In this document: in pieces, positions 37,286 through 45,483 of the stretch | Layout: each line of letters starts with the position of its first letter | Numbering within the stretch: position 1 is the first letter of the stretch | DNA from: Shewanella frigidimarina | GTDB taxonomy: Bacteria > Pseudomonadota > Gammaproteobacteria > Enterobacterales > Shewanellaceae | Assembly (NCBI RefSeq): GCF_003797125.1 | Contig: NZ_RKKE01000003.1 | Span: 186,001 to 250,000, forward strand | Length of the DNA: 64,000 nucleotides | Reading direction: 5' to 3' | Notes under the pieces: model-generated | The model's input: the letters and a program-made list of their open reading frames with translations, nothing else | Told to the model about the DNA's origin: nothing | Databases searched by the model: none | Position numbers and translations under genes: made by a program

Positions 37286-38194
37286 TTAACGATTATCAGC
37301 AATAAAATTCACTACAACATCCGCTAATACTTCGCCTTTGTCCTCTTGTAAAAAGTGCCCTGCAGCAACGATAGTGGAGTGCTTTTGCCCTTTTGTTCCA
37401 GGAATGAGTTTTTGCATCAAGGCATCGCCGCCCGCAGTAATCGGGTCTGAATCACTAGAGGCTGTTAAAAATGGCTTTTGCCATTGGCACAATACTTTCC
37501 ATGCTGCGCGGTTTTTAGCAGCTGCAGGATCGTCAGGGGTGATTGGCACTAATAACGGAAATTGACGCGCGCCCTCTTTGTAACGCTCGTCTGGAAACGG
37601 CGCATCGTATGCGGCAATAATCTCAGCCGTTAAAGTCGATACACAGGCACTGTTAATTAAGTTGCCCGTTGGGAATATTTCAACGTCTTGTGAAAACTGA
37701 CGCCATTTTGTAAAGGCTTCACCCGGCGGATGGTCACCGGTAGGCAACATGGTGTTAGCGCACACAATTCGTGCAAAACGCTCACTTTCTTCGGCGGCTA
37801 AACGTAAACCAATTAACCCGCCCCAATCTTGGCAAACCAAGGTAATGTCGGTGAGATTAAGTTGCAGCATAAATGACTTCATCCAATTAACATGACGTTG
37901 ATAGGTATAATCGAGACGTTTAGTCGGCTTATCTGAACGGCCAAAACCAATAAGATCAGGGGCAATAACACGATGACCAGCGTTAACAAGAATTGGGATC
38001 ATTTTGCGATACAAAAAGCTCCAAGTCGGCTCACCATGTAATAACAATATTGGTGCGGCATCCTTAGGGCCTTCATCAAGATAATAAACTCTCAGTTCAC
38101 CACCTTCTGTGTCATCAACATTTAAGTAATGCGCTGTAAAGTGGTAGTCAGGCAAATTGGCAAAACAACTGTCGTCGGTGCGTAAAAATTCCAT
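37286..38194 (-). CDS. Haloalkane dehalogenase, HLD-I type
   Basis: Hydrolytic dehalogenation of haloalkanes to alcohols. The ATG at 38194 gives the usual start MEFLRTDDSCFANLPDY; an upstream start adds 11 atypical residues. It is 302 residues. The nucleophile Asp123 is in CQDWGG with the first halide-binding Trp124 next to it. Glu55 lies in HGEPTW, a second halide-binding Trp164 in FTKWRQF, the catalytic acid Asp250 in SSDSDPIT, and the base His280 in AAGHFLQED. These positions nearly coincide with DhlA numbering. All residues needed for dehalogenation are present, so true activity is likely, though the natural substrate is unknown. Confidence 0.93.
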   Translation of the reverse strand: MEFLRTDDSCFANLPDYHFTAHYLNVDDTEGGELRVYYLDEGPKDAAPILLLHGEPTWSFLYRKMIPILVNAGHRVIAPDLIGFGRSDKPTKRLDYTYQRHVNWMKSFMLQLNLTDITLVCQDWGGLIGLRLAAEESERFARIVCANTMLPTGDHPPGEAFTKWRQFSQDVEIFPTGNLINSACVSTLTAEIIAAYDAPFPDERYKEGARQFPLLVPITPDDPAAAKNRAAWKVLCQWQKPFLTASSDSDPITAGGDALMQKLIPGTKGQKHSTIVAAGHFLQEDKGEVLADVVVNFIADNR

Positions 38195-38282
38195 ATTACT
38201 GCTCTTCCTTATTATGTTTTCTATCAATATTGTCTGAGTAATTTAACCTCACGCGAACTAAACCACATGGCTTACGGTCACT

Positions 38283-38311
38283 GATCCAGTGAGTGTTTAC
38301 CTCACTGGATC
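38283..38311 (-). other. Intercistronic hairpin between VWA and dehalogenase genes
   Basis: Perfect 11-bp stem GATCCAGTGAG / CTCACTGGATC with a 7-nt loop, 25 bp past the VWA gene stop. No T tract follows on the minus strand, so it may be a processing or stability element and not a strong terminator. Confidence 0.65.
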
Positions 38312-38335
38312 GGTCATCAATAAAACGAACTGCTA

Positions 38336-39508
38336 TTAACTAAGATCTTTAATCGCTCGGCCTATGCCATCAACTGTCAGCGGGTACATTTTGTTGTTCA
38401 CTAACTGCTGAATAATGGAAATAGAGTGATGTATTGGCCAGCGACTTTCAGGTTGTGGATTGAGCCAGGCGATTTTATTGAAATGTACCAGCAATCGATT
38501 CATGTATTCAATGCCGGGCTTTTCATTCCAATGTTCAACACTGCCACCTTTAGCGATTATCTCGTAAGGTCCCATGGTCGCATCGCCGACAAATATGACT
38601 TTGTAATCTGCACCAAATGTTCTGGTGACTTCTTCTAAATCAATCACTTTATCAAAGCGGCGGTTATTGTCTTGCCAGACTTTGTCGTACACACAGTTAT
38701 GAAAATAAAAGAATTTTAAATGTTTAAACTCGCTGTGTGCCGCAGAAAAGAGCTCTTCACATGTGTGAATATAATCATCCATAGAGCCGCCGATATCGAA
38801 AAACATCAACACTTTAACGGCGTTGTGACGTTCCGGTTCCATGTGCACATCTAACATGCCGCCATTTTGTGCAGTGGAACGGATAGTCGTATTGATATCA
38901 AGCTTTTCGCTGGCGCCAGTGCGGGCAAATTTTCTCAGCTTTTTAAGTGCTAATTTAATATTTCGGGTACCGAGTTCACGGTCTTGGTCAAAGTTTTTAA
39001 ACTCGCGTTTATCCCATACTTTCACAGCACTGTTGTTACGGTTTTTATCTTGGCCGACTCTAATCCCTTCAGGGTTATAGCCGTAGGCACCAAAGGGCGA
39101 AGTGCCACCCGTACCAACCCACTTGTTACCGCCAGCATGGCGTTTTTTCTGTTCTTCTAGACGTTCTTTTAACGCCTTCATTAATGCTTCAAGCCCACCT
39201 AAGGATTTAAGCTTGTCTTTTTCTTCTTGAGAAAGATGCTTTTCAAACTCCTTTCTTAGCCAATCTTCAGGTAGAATTTTATCAAAAATATCAATACTTT
39301 CGATGCCTTTAAAATACTCAGCAAAGGCGTTGTCGTATTTATCGTAGTGGATTTCATCTTTAACCATGACAATTTTCGCAAGGTTATAAAACTCTTCCAC
39401 ATCTGCAAACACAACCCCAGATTTTAATAACGCAATTAAGTCGAGTAGCTCACGTAAGCTACACGGTACTTTGTGCTTTTTTAGGGTCAGAAAAAAATCA
39501 ATAAACAC
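38336..39508 (-). CDS. VWA domain protein, CoxE-like
   Basis: A 390-residue soluble protein. The N-terminal half is helical and charged, with a long Glu/Lys coiled segment near residues 100-125. The C-terminal half is a von Willebrand A domain with the metal-site motif FFDIGGSMDD near residue 240. The family (CoxE-like) works with MoxR/CoxD AAA+ ATPases in maturing metalloenzymes such as CO dehydrogenase. The start is GTG, 6 bp after the stop of the MoxR gene; the ribosome site AGGTAG lies over that stop, so translation is coupled. It probably acts on the molybdoenzyme encoded upstream. Confidence 0.9.
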   Translation of the reverse strand: MFIDFFLTLKKHKVPCSLRELLDLIALLKSGVVFADVEEFYNLAKIVMVKDEIHYDKYDNAFAEYFKGIESIDIFDKILPEDWLRKEFEKHLSQEEKDKLKSLGGLEALMKALKERLEEQKKRHAGGNKWVGTGGTSPFGAYGYNPEGIRVGQDKNRNNSAVKVWDKREFKNFDQDRELGTRNIKLALKKLRKFARTGASEKLDINTTIRSTAQNGGMLDVHMEPERHNAVKVLMFFDIGGSMDDYIHTCEELFSAAHSEFKHLKFFYFHNCVYDKVWQDNNRRFDKVIDLEEVTRTFGADYKVIFVGDATMGPYEIIAKGGSVEHWNEKPGIEYMNRLLVHFNKIAWLNPQPESRWPIHHSISIIQQLVNNKMYPLTVDGIGRAIKDLS

Positions 39509-39514
39509 AATGTT

Positions 39515-40348
39515 CTACCTGTTTCTGCGGCTCATGAAAGCCAGCTTTTCAATTAATGAAACGTCTTGTTCATTTTTAAGCAATGCACCAAACAAAGGAA
39601 TAATGTCTGATTTTTTATCGAGCAAAGTGTCTTGAGAAATATCGTCTGATATCAGTAGCTTAAGCCAGTCGATCAATTCTGATGTCGAGGGTTTTTTCTT
39701 AATCCCATTGACGTCACGTAAATCGAAAAACACTTCTAATGCTTGCTGTAACAAGTCCTGCTTAACATTAGGATGATGCACGTCGATGATCTTAGCCATT
39801 TCATCTTTGGTTGGAAACTTAATGTAGTGGAAAAAACAGCGTCTTAAAAATGCATCTGGCAGCTCTTTTTCGTTGTTAGAGGTAATGATGATAATAGGAC
39901 GTTGTTTAGCCTTGATAACCTGTTGAGTTTCATACACATAAAACTCCATTTTATCGAGTTCTTGCAATAAATCGTTAGGAAACTCGATGTCGGCTTTGTC
40001 AATTTCATCAATCAATAAAATCGATCTCTGATCTTCTTCAAACGCCTGCCACAATTTACCTTTAACGATGTAGTTACCAATGTCGTGCACGCGGACATCA
40101 CCTAACTGGCTGTCGCGTAGGCGTGATACTGCATCGTATTCGTATAAGCCTTGTTGCGCCTTGGTAGTCGACTTAATGTGCCATTGATACAGTTTACAAT
40201 TAAGTGACCGAGCCAGTTCTTCTGCTAACTGTGTTTTGCCCGTGCCCGGTTCGCCCTTAATTAATAACGGTTTTTCTAAGGCTATGGCCGCATTTACCGC
40301 TAAAGTAAGCTCGTTTGAGGCAATGTAGTTATCTGTACTTTTAAACAT
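39515..40348 (-). CDS. MoxR-family AAA+ ATPase
   Basis: ATP-driven chaperone of 277 residues. The ATG at 40348 has AAAAGG 6 bp upstream and is preferred over one 15 bp earlier that overlaps this site. Walker A is GEPGTGKTQLAEELA near residue 32, and Walker B is SILLIDEIDKAD near residue 100. Sensor 1 is IIITSNNEKELP, and the arginine finger FLRRCFF is near residue 160. It pairs with the VWA gene directly downstream (6-bp gap). This MoxR plus VWA couple, next to a molybdopterin oxidoreductase, resembles CoxD/CoxE and suggests a role in cofactor insertion or activation. Confidence 0.93.
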   Translation of the reverse strand: MFKSTDNYIASNELTLAVNAAIALEKPLLIKGEPGTGKTQLAEELARSLNCKLYQWHIKSTTKAQQGLYEYDAVSRLRDSQLGDVRVHDIGNYIVKGKLWQAFEEDQRSILLIDEIDKADIEFPNDLLQELDKMEFYVYETQQVIKAKQRPIIIITSNNEKELPDAFLRRCFFHYIKFPTKDEMAKIIDVHHPNVKQDLLQQALEVFFDLRDVNGIKKKPSTSELIDWLKLLISDDISQDTLLDKKSDIIPLFGALLKNEQDVSLIEKLAFMSRRNR

Positions 40349-40421
40349 GGTCAACCTTTTCATTTATGTCACTTTGTCGTCGCAAAGCTTGTTATGTATT
40401 AGCTTGTGCAAATATTAGGCT

Positions 40422-42536
40422 TTAAGCCACGTGAATGGCCACTGGAGTGCCATTAAATGCTGCATTTCCCGTTAGCATATCAACTCTAGCCGCATCCGTT
40501 AAATCATTAATGCTCACACCAGGTTGGGCAGAAGCCACCGACATATTGATGCCTTGCTGATTATGGCCCCACCCTTGCGGCATACTCACAACACCTTGTT
40601 GAATATCGTCGGTAATTGTCACTTCGATTTTGATTTGGCCAACGGCAGAACTGACTGACACGATTTGCCCCTGTGTTATCCCAAGCTGTTTAGCATCTTC
40701 AGAATGCACTTCTAAAGTACACGGATTTTTACCCTTAGTTAACCGCTCAGAGTTTTGTGTCCAAGTATTATGGCTTTTCACTAATCGGCGACCAATTAAA
40801 TCAAATGGATATGTGTTATCACGAGCAGCTTGAGTCATCACGGCATTTAAGCGTGGCAAGTCATCAACATACACTTGTGGGAATAAATTAACCTTACCAT
40901 TTTCGGTTTTAATGCGTTGTTCGATACAAGGCATTAATGGGCCAAGATCAATACCATGTGGATTATCAATTAACGCTTGCAAGCTGATGCCTTGCTCGCC
41001 ATACGGGCCCTTTTTAAGTTCCATATCCAGTATCATTTCTGGGGTAACGTTTTGCATTGGGTCATCGGCAGGCAGGTTTAGCATTCTGGCTGATATCTCT
41101 TTTAATATTTGCCAATCGCTACGTTGGTCAGGCTCTTTTTCAAATAATGGTGCTGAGTACTTCACCGTGTTGCGCACCGAAAATGAATTAAAGAAAATAT
41201 CAAAGTGGGAGTTCTCTACTCCTGTTGTGCCAGGTAAAATAATGTCTGCGTATTTAGTGGTTTCATTTAAATAGATATCAACCGACACCATGTATTCAAG
41301 GCCTGCAAAAGCTTGTGCCAATTTATGGCCACTGGGCGCTGACAACACCGGATTGCCCGCGACAGTGATGAGGCTTTTAATTTGCCCTTCACCCTCGGTT
41401 TGTATTTCTTCTGCTAAGGTTGCTACCGGAAACTCGCCATTAAAGAATGGCAATTGACGAACACGAGTTTGATGTTGACCAAATGAGCTTTTATGGCCAC
41501 GTTTATGATTGCGTAATAAATCAAACGCAGGTTGTGGAAACATCGCCCCACCGGCACGGTCAAAATTGCCGGTAATAATATTGAGCACATTGGTGAGCCA
41601 TAAACATAAGCCGCCAAATGATTGAGTTGACGCGCCCATGCGGCTATAACACACCGCAGAGTCTGCAGCTGCCATGTCATTAGCCAACGTGCGAATACTC
41701 ACAGCATCAATACCGACAAATTCTGCTATGGCTTCTGGCGAATAGGCCTTGGCAAGATTGGCTACCTCATCAAGTCCTTCAACCATGTTATCTAAATGAC
41801 GTAAATTGACCTTATCATTGGCAAATACACAATGAATTAATGCCAGTAACAACAGTGCATCTTTTTCAGGTCGAATAAATAAATGCTGGTCGGCAATTTT
41901 AGCGGTGCGGGTTTTACGCGGATCGACTACGACAATTTTTCCACCGCGTTTTTGAATCGATTTCATTCGCCCTATCACATTGGGCGCGGACATCATGCTG
42001 CCGTTTGATACCACCGGATTAGCGCCAATGATCAACATAAAGTCAGTTCTATCAATATCCGGGACCGGAATTAACATACCCGCGCCAAACATAAAGTTAG
42101 ACGCGACATGATGGGGTAATTGATCCGCAGAGGCTGAGCTAAAGCGATTGACCGTGCCCAATGACTTCATAAAAGGTTTAAGCACTAACGCATTGCCTAA
42201 GCTGTGGGCGTTAGGGTTACCTAAATACACCGCTAATGCATTTTTGCCATGTTGCTGTTGAATACTTTTAAACTTAGCGGTGATTTCACTAAATGCGTCA
42301 TCCCAACTAATGGCTTGCCAACCTGAATCGGTACGTTTGATTGGGGTTTTTAAGCGATCTTTATCAGTATAAAAATCTTCCAGCGCCAATGCTTTAGGGC
42401 AGTTGTAACCTTGGCTAAAGGGATCGAGTTGATCGCCTTTGATCGACAAAATCTGTTTGTCTTGATAGCTGATTTCCAAGCCACACATGGCTTCACAAAT
42501 ATTACAATTTCTATAATGGGTTTTTATGTCGCTCAT
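40422..42536 (-). CDS. Molybdopterin-dependent oxidoreductase (DMSO reductase superfamily), cytoplasmic
   Basis: A 704-residue enzyme. The N-terminal 4Fe-4S motif is C11-x2-C14-x3-C18-x27-C46, followed by PKA with the electron-relay lysine. Bis-MGD-binding segments include GANPVVSNGSMMS and VVVDPRKTRTAKIADQHL, and the C-terminal dinucleotide-binding domain has QGWGHNQQGINMS. There is no twin-arginine signal, so it is cytoplasmic. No Cys or Sec is obvious at the usual metal-ligand position, where the sequence is Ser/Ala-rich. It lies upstream of the MoxR/VWA pair and downstream of the P460-like cytochrome gene. Possible roles are hydroxylation, reduction or dehydrogenation of the locus substrate; the reaction is unknown. 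Confidence 0.93.
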   Translation of the reverse strand: MSDIKTHYRNCNICEAMCGLEISYQDKQILSIKGDQLDPFSQGYNCPKALALEDFYTDKDRLKTPIKRTDSGWQAISWDDAFSEITAKFKSIQQQHGKNALAVYLGNPNAHSLGNALVLKPFMKSLGTVNRFSSASADQLPHHVASNFMFGAGMLIPVPDIDRTDFMLIIGANPVVSNGSMMSAPNVIGRMKSIQKRGGKIVVVDPRKTRTAKIADQHLFIRPEKDALLLLALIHCVFANDKVNLRHLDNMVEGLDEVANLAKAYSPEAIAEFVGIDAVSIRTLANDMAAADSAVCYSRMGASTQSFGGLCLWLTNVLNIITGNFDRAGGAMFPQPAFDLLRNHKRGHKSSFGQHQTRVRQLPFFNGEFPVATLAEEIQTEGEGQIKSLITVAGNPVLSAPSGHKLAQAFAGLEYMVSVDIYLNETTKYADIILPGTTGVENSHFDIFFNSFSVRNTVKYSAPLFEKEPDQRSDWQILKEISARMLNLPADDPMQNVTPEMILDMELKKGPYGEQGISLQALIDNPHGIDLGPLMPCIEQRIKTENGKVNLFPQVYVDDLPRLNAVMTQAARDNTYPFDLIGRRLVKSHNTWTQNSERLTKGKNPCTLEVHSEDAKQLGITQGQIVSVSSAVGQIKIEVTITDDIQQGVVSMPQGWGHNQQGINMSVASAQPGVSINDLTDAARVDMLTGNAAFNGTPVAIHVA

Positions 42537-42577
42537 ATATATCGCCTGACTTGGATTAGTAAAAAGAATGTTAAAGA

Positions 42578-43198
42578 TTAAAATAAGTCTTCAAGCCATT
42601 TCTTGGCACTGCCAAGTACAACCATTGATTTAAGTTTAAACAAGGCAAATGTATCGCCATCTTGCAATTCTGGTTCACCGCACCGAGGATCAGAGCGTTG
42701 TAATGCACCTGTCATACTGTGATCAATTGGGATAGGCTCGCAGCCATGATCTGATTCACAAATAAAATCCCACTTTTCACGCGCAGGTAAATGACAAGTG
42801 AAGCAATTACCACCAAAGCGGTTATTCACATCAGTGAAACCACGTTTAGCGATAGTTGAGCCTTTTTCATCGACGACTAATTCAAAAAACTCCCAGTCTC
42901 CTGTAGCTGGAAATGTTCCAGCTTCGCGCTTTACCATCACTTCAGTTGGCACTAACTGAACCACAGATCCCTCAGGATAAACCGATCCCTCTGGGTTATC
43001 AGCTACTGCTAAAGTACCTTCAATATTACCAAGGAGATTATCGACATAAAAATGGCGAACTGGTGTCATGTCTCTGATGCAATTAAAGCTGTTGTCATCA
43101 ATATTGACGGCATTGGTCGCAGCATTAATTGAAAATGCTGAGGCCGTAAATAGCACCGAGCTAATGCCAATAACAATCAGTTTATTTCTCTTGTTCAT
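42578..43198 (-). CDS. Exported cytochrome P460-like monohaem protein
   Basis: A 206-residue protein with a signal peptide (cleavage after about residue 27, SINAA). A single c-type haem motif NCFTCH is at residues 132-136. The preceding segment with Lys90 and TFPATGDWEFFELV resembles the core of cytochrome P460 / c'-beta proteins, in which a lysine cross-links the haem. Four further cysteines may form disulphides. In this operon it could be an electron-transfer or oxidase component, or bind small molecules such as NO. It lies directly before the molybdoenzyme gene (40-bp gap), although that enzyme appears cytoplasmic. The P460 assignment is by pattern and moderately sure. Confidence 0.78.
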   Translation of the reverse strand: MNKRNKLIVIGISSVLFTASAFSINAATNAVNIDDNSFNCIRDMTPVRHFYVDNLLGNIEGTLAVADNPEGSVYPEGSVVQLVPTEVMVKREAGTFPATGDWEFFELVVDEKGSTIAKRGFTDVNNRFGGNCFTCHLPAREKWDFICESDHGCEPIPIDHSMTGALQRSDPRCGEPELQDGDTFALFKLKSMVVLGSAKKWLEDLF

Positions 43199-43217
43199 GG
43201 TGAATTCCCTTTAGCAG

Positions 43218-43247
43218 TCTGGTGGTGATTAACTTGTCACCACCAGA
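43218..43247 (-). other. Intercistronic hairpin before the P460-like gene
   Basis: Perfect 11-bp stem TCTGGTGGTGA / TCACCACCAGA with an 8-nt loop, between the reductase stop and the P460-like start codon. There is no T tract on the minus strand. It may protect or separate segments of a longer transcript. Confidence 0.65.
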
Positions 43248-43281
43248 TTATTTGAACCATCGTGGTATTGAATGGGTTGTT

Positions 43282-44280
43282 TTATAATTTGACGATTAAC
43301 TTGCCTTTGTTTTTACCACTGAAAAACAAATTCAAGCCGGTCATTGCAGACTCAAGTCCATTTAATACGTGAGCACGATGCTTAATTTGCCCTTTCATCA
43401 CATAAGGGGTTAATTTTTCGAGTAATGCAGGCACATCACCGAAATGATCTGGCATGGTGAAACCTTGAATAATCAGACGTTTTTTAATCACTTGGATCCA
43501 ACTTGGGCCTAAATCAGGTACCGCTTTCGGATAATCCGCAATCATGCCGCACACCACAATACGCCCATGGGCATTCATTCTGGCAAATACATGATGTTGA
43601 ATTGGGCCGCCGGTATTTTCAAAATACACATCAACACCATCTGGGGTTAACTCGGCAAGCTTTGCTGCAATATCATCGGTTTTATAATTAACTGCGCCGT
43701 CAAAACCAAGCTCGTTTACTATCCAATCTGCTTTTTCGTCGCTGCCGACAACGCCAATTACTCTTAGGCCATCCGCTTTAGCAAGTTGACCGACAATAGA
43801 GCCAACTGAACCTGCCGCGCCAGAAACCACAATAGTTTCACCTTTTTGTGGTTTACCTACGTTGAAAAGACCTTGTGTTGCAGTTAAGCCCGGTAAGGCG
43901 AATACCGATAAAATAGCTTCGTCTGGTAATGGCGCGGTGACTTTATTTAACCCTGCACCATTACTTAAAAAGTATTCTTGCCAGCCCATCATGCCCATTA
44001 CGCGGTCGCCCACTTTAAAATCAGGGTGATTACTTTCAACAATTTCACCAATGCCTGAGCTGCGCATCACATCACCTAATTCAACAGGTGGAATATAGCT
44101 TTCGGTATCTGGGCTCATCCAACCAAACATGGCTGGATCGAGTGACATGTGTGTTTGTTTTACCAAAAATTGCCCTTCTGCCACTTTTGGCATCACTTTT
44201 TGGACCACTTCGAATAATTCAGGACCGACTGGGCCACCGGTTGGACGGGCGATTAAGTTAATTGCTTTGTATGTTGTCAT
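43282..44280 (-). CDS. NADP-dependent alkenal/enone reductase, CurA/PTGR-like (zinc-free MDR)
   Basis: Medium-chain reductase of 332 residues that reduces the carbon-carbon double bond next to a carbonyl. Family members act on 2-alkenals, 4-hydroxynonenal, prostaglandins or curcumin. The N-terminal SLDPAMFGWMSPD is typical of the CurA/PTGR group. The cofactor motif VSGAAGSVGSIVGQLAKADG is near residue 150, followed by YFENTGGPIQ near 240. No zinc ligands are seen. The ATG at 44280 has AAAGGA 7 bp upstream. It fits a pathway with conjugated carbonyl intermediates, together with the Old Yellow Enzyme encoded in the same series. Confidence 0.92.
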   Translation of the reverse strand: MTTYKAINLIARPTGGPVGPELFEVVQKVMPKVAEGQFLVKQTHMSLDPAMFGWMSPDTESYIPPVELGDVMRSSGIGEIVESNHPDFKVGDRVMGMMGWQEYFLSNGAGLNKVTAPLPDEAILSVFALPGLTATQGLFNVGKPQKGETIVVSGAAGSVGSIVGQLAKADGLRVIGVVGSDEKADWIVNELGFDGAVNYKTDDIAAKLAELTPDGVDVYFENTGGPIQHHVFARMNAHGRIVVCGMIADYPKAVPDLGPSWIQVIKKRLIIQGFTMPDHFGDVPALLEKLTPYVMKGQIKHRAHVLNGLESAMTGLNLFFSGKNKGKLIVKL

Positions 44281-44364
44281 GTTCAAATCCTTTTTTTAAT
44301 GAGTTAACGTCAACACAGTGATGACGACTTTTTAATTGATACTCAAAATGAAACATTGTTGTCT

Positions 44365-45429
44365 TTAAGCGAGTAACGGCTCGATGCTTTTAATGCTGTG
44401 GATATTCTGCTGTTGATAAAAACCTTTAAAATGTTCAGCTAACTTTTCACTTTCAACAAATACCTGTTGCCAATACTGTAAGCGCTGCTCCGGTTTCATT
44501 TCGACAAAATCGCTACGGTCTGGAATTTTATTAAACGGCAGTGATGCAACAAACTCAGCAGATGGACATAAAAGCACGGTTTTGTTGTAGTGTTGTACAC
44601 GCGCTTTACGAGACAGGTTTTTATCAAACCAACCAGGCTTTAATGTAGAACTGAAATGTGGATACAGAGTTAACCCTTCATTTTGAATATTAAAATCAAA
44701 ATGATAGTCTATAATCCCGCCATCGCGGTACATGCCTTGTGGGCAGTCGGCAATGTCTTTTATGCCTTGCATCACGATAGGAATAGAGCCAGATGCTAAC
44801 AGCGCCGCTTTAATATTCCGCTGGCTCAATGCCATGGACGTGGTAGCAATATTGTCAGGATCATAAAGACTTAAATCGCTTTGACCATGTTGAAAAATAT
44901 AGCGCTCATACTGACTGTTAAGCAGTGGCCTGCTGATGGTATTTCTAATAAAACTATTAAATAAGCCAGCCCCTTGCTTGAGTTTATTTTCTGATGCGAC
45001 CAATCCATTGCATTTAGCCACAATAAAATGGGCTTTAAAGACTGGGTTATTAATTATTTCATCTGCACCAGTGTCACCAAATAACTCATCTAGTAACTCA
45101 ACTGCTTTAGCAGTAATTTCATCCGGTTGTGGTTTAGTGTCATTAGAATAAACAGTTTCACTGTAATTTTTGGCTAAACGTTCTATCGCCGCAACCGGGT
45201 CATTTTGGGCAAAGCACGCGGCGCGAAAAGCGCCAGCACTTGATCCAATCAGGTTTAAAGGTTGTTGTCTGCCTTTAAAAAACTCACCAAAAAGGTATTT
45301 GTCTAAGCCCAGTAAGGTGAACCATTTAGGCCCACCACTGGCACCAAGGAAAGAGCTGAATAAATCTGGAGTAAACCCCTGTTGCTGTATTGTTTTTAAA
45401 GCCGTTTCACCGGCATATATTTCTAACAT
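44365..45429 (-). CDS. Patatin-like phospholipase family protein
   Basis: A 354-residue acyl hydrolase of the patatin fold, with no signal peptide. The anion-hole segment GASGGPKWF is near residue 30. The nucleophile elbow LIGSSAGAFRAA places the serine near residue 62. The catalytic aspartate is in YRDGGIIDYHF near residue 235. It cleaves acyl esters, so it may release fatty acids from an internalised lipid. The start is ATG at 45429; an upstream TTG is less likely. It lies between FadD and the CurA-like reductase. Confidence 0.9.
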   Translation of the reverse strand: MLEIYAGETALKTIQQQGFTPDLFSSFLGASGGPKWFTLLGLDKYLFGEFFKGRQQPLNLIGSSAGAFRAACFAQNDPVAAIERLAKNYSETVYSNDTKPQPDEITAKAVELLDELFGDTGADEIINNPVFKAHFIVAKCNGLVASENKLKQGAGLFNSFIRNTISRPLLNSQYERYIFQHGQSDLSLYDPDNIATTSMALSQRNIKAALLASGSIPIVMQGIKDIADCPQGMYRDGGIIDYHFDFNIQNEGLTLYPHFSSTLKPGWFDKNLSRKARVQHYNKTVLLCPSAEFVASLPFNKIPDRSDFVEMKPEQRLQYWQQVFVESEKLAEHFKGFYQQQNIHSIKSIEPLLA

Positions 45430-45483
45430 ATGATTCTTATTATTAAACTGCCGCAATACATGCCGACAGCTGCCCTTGTTATT

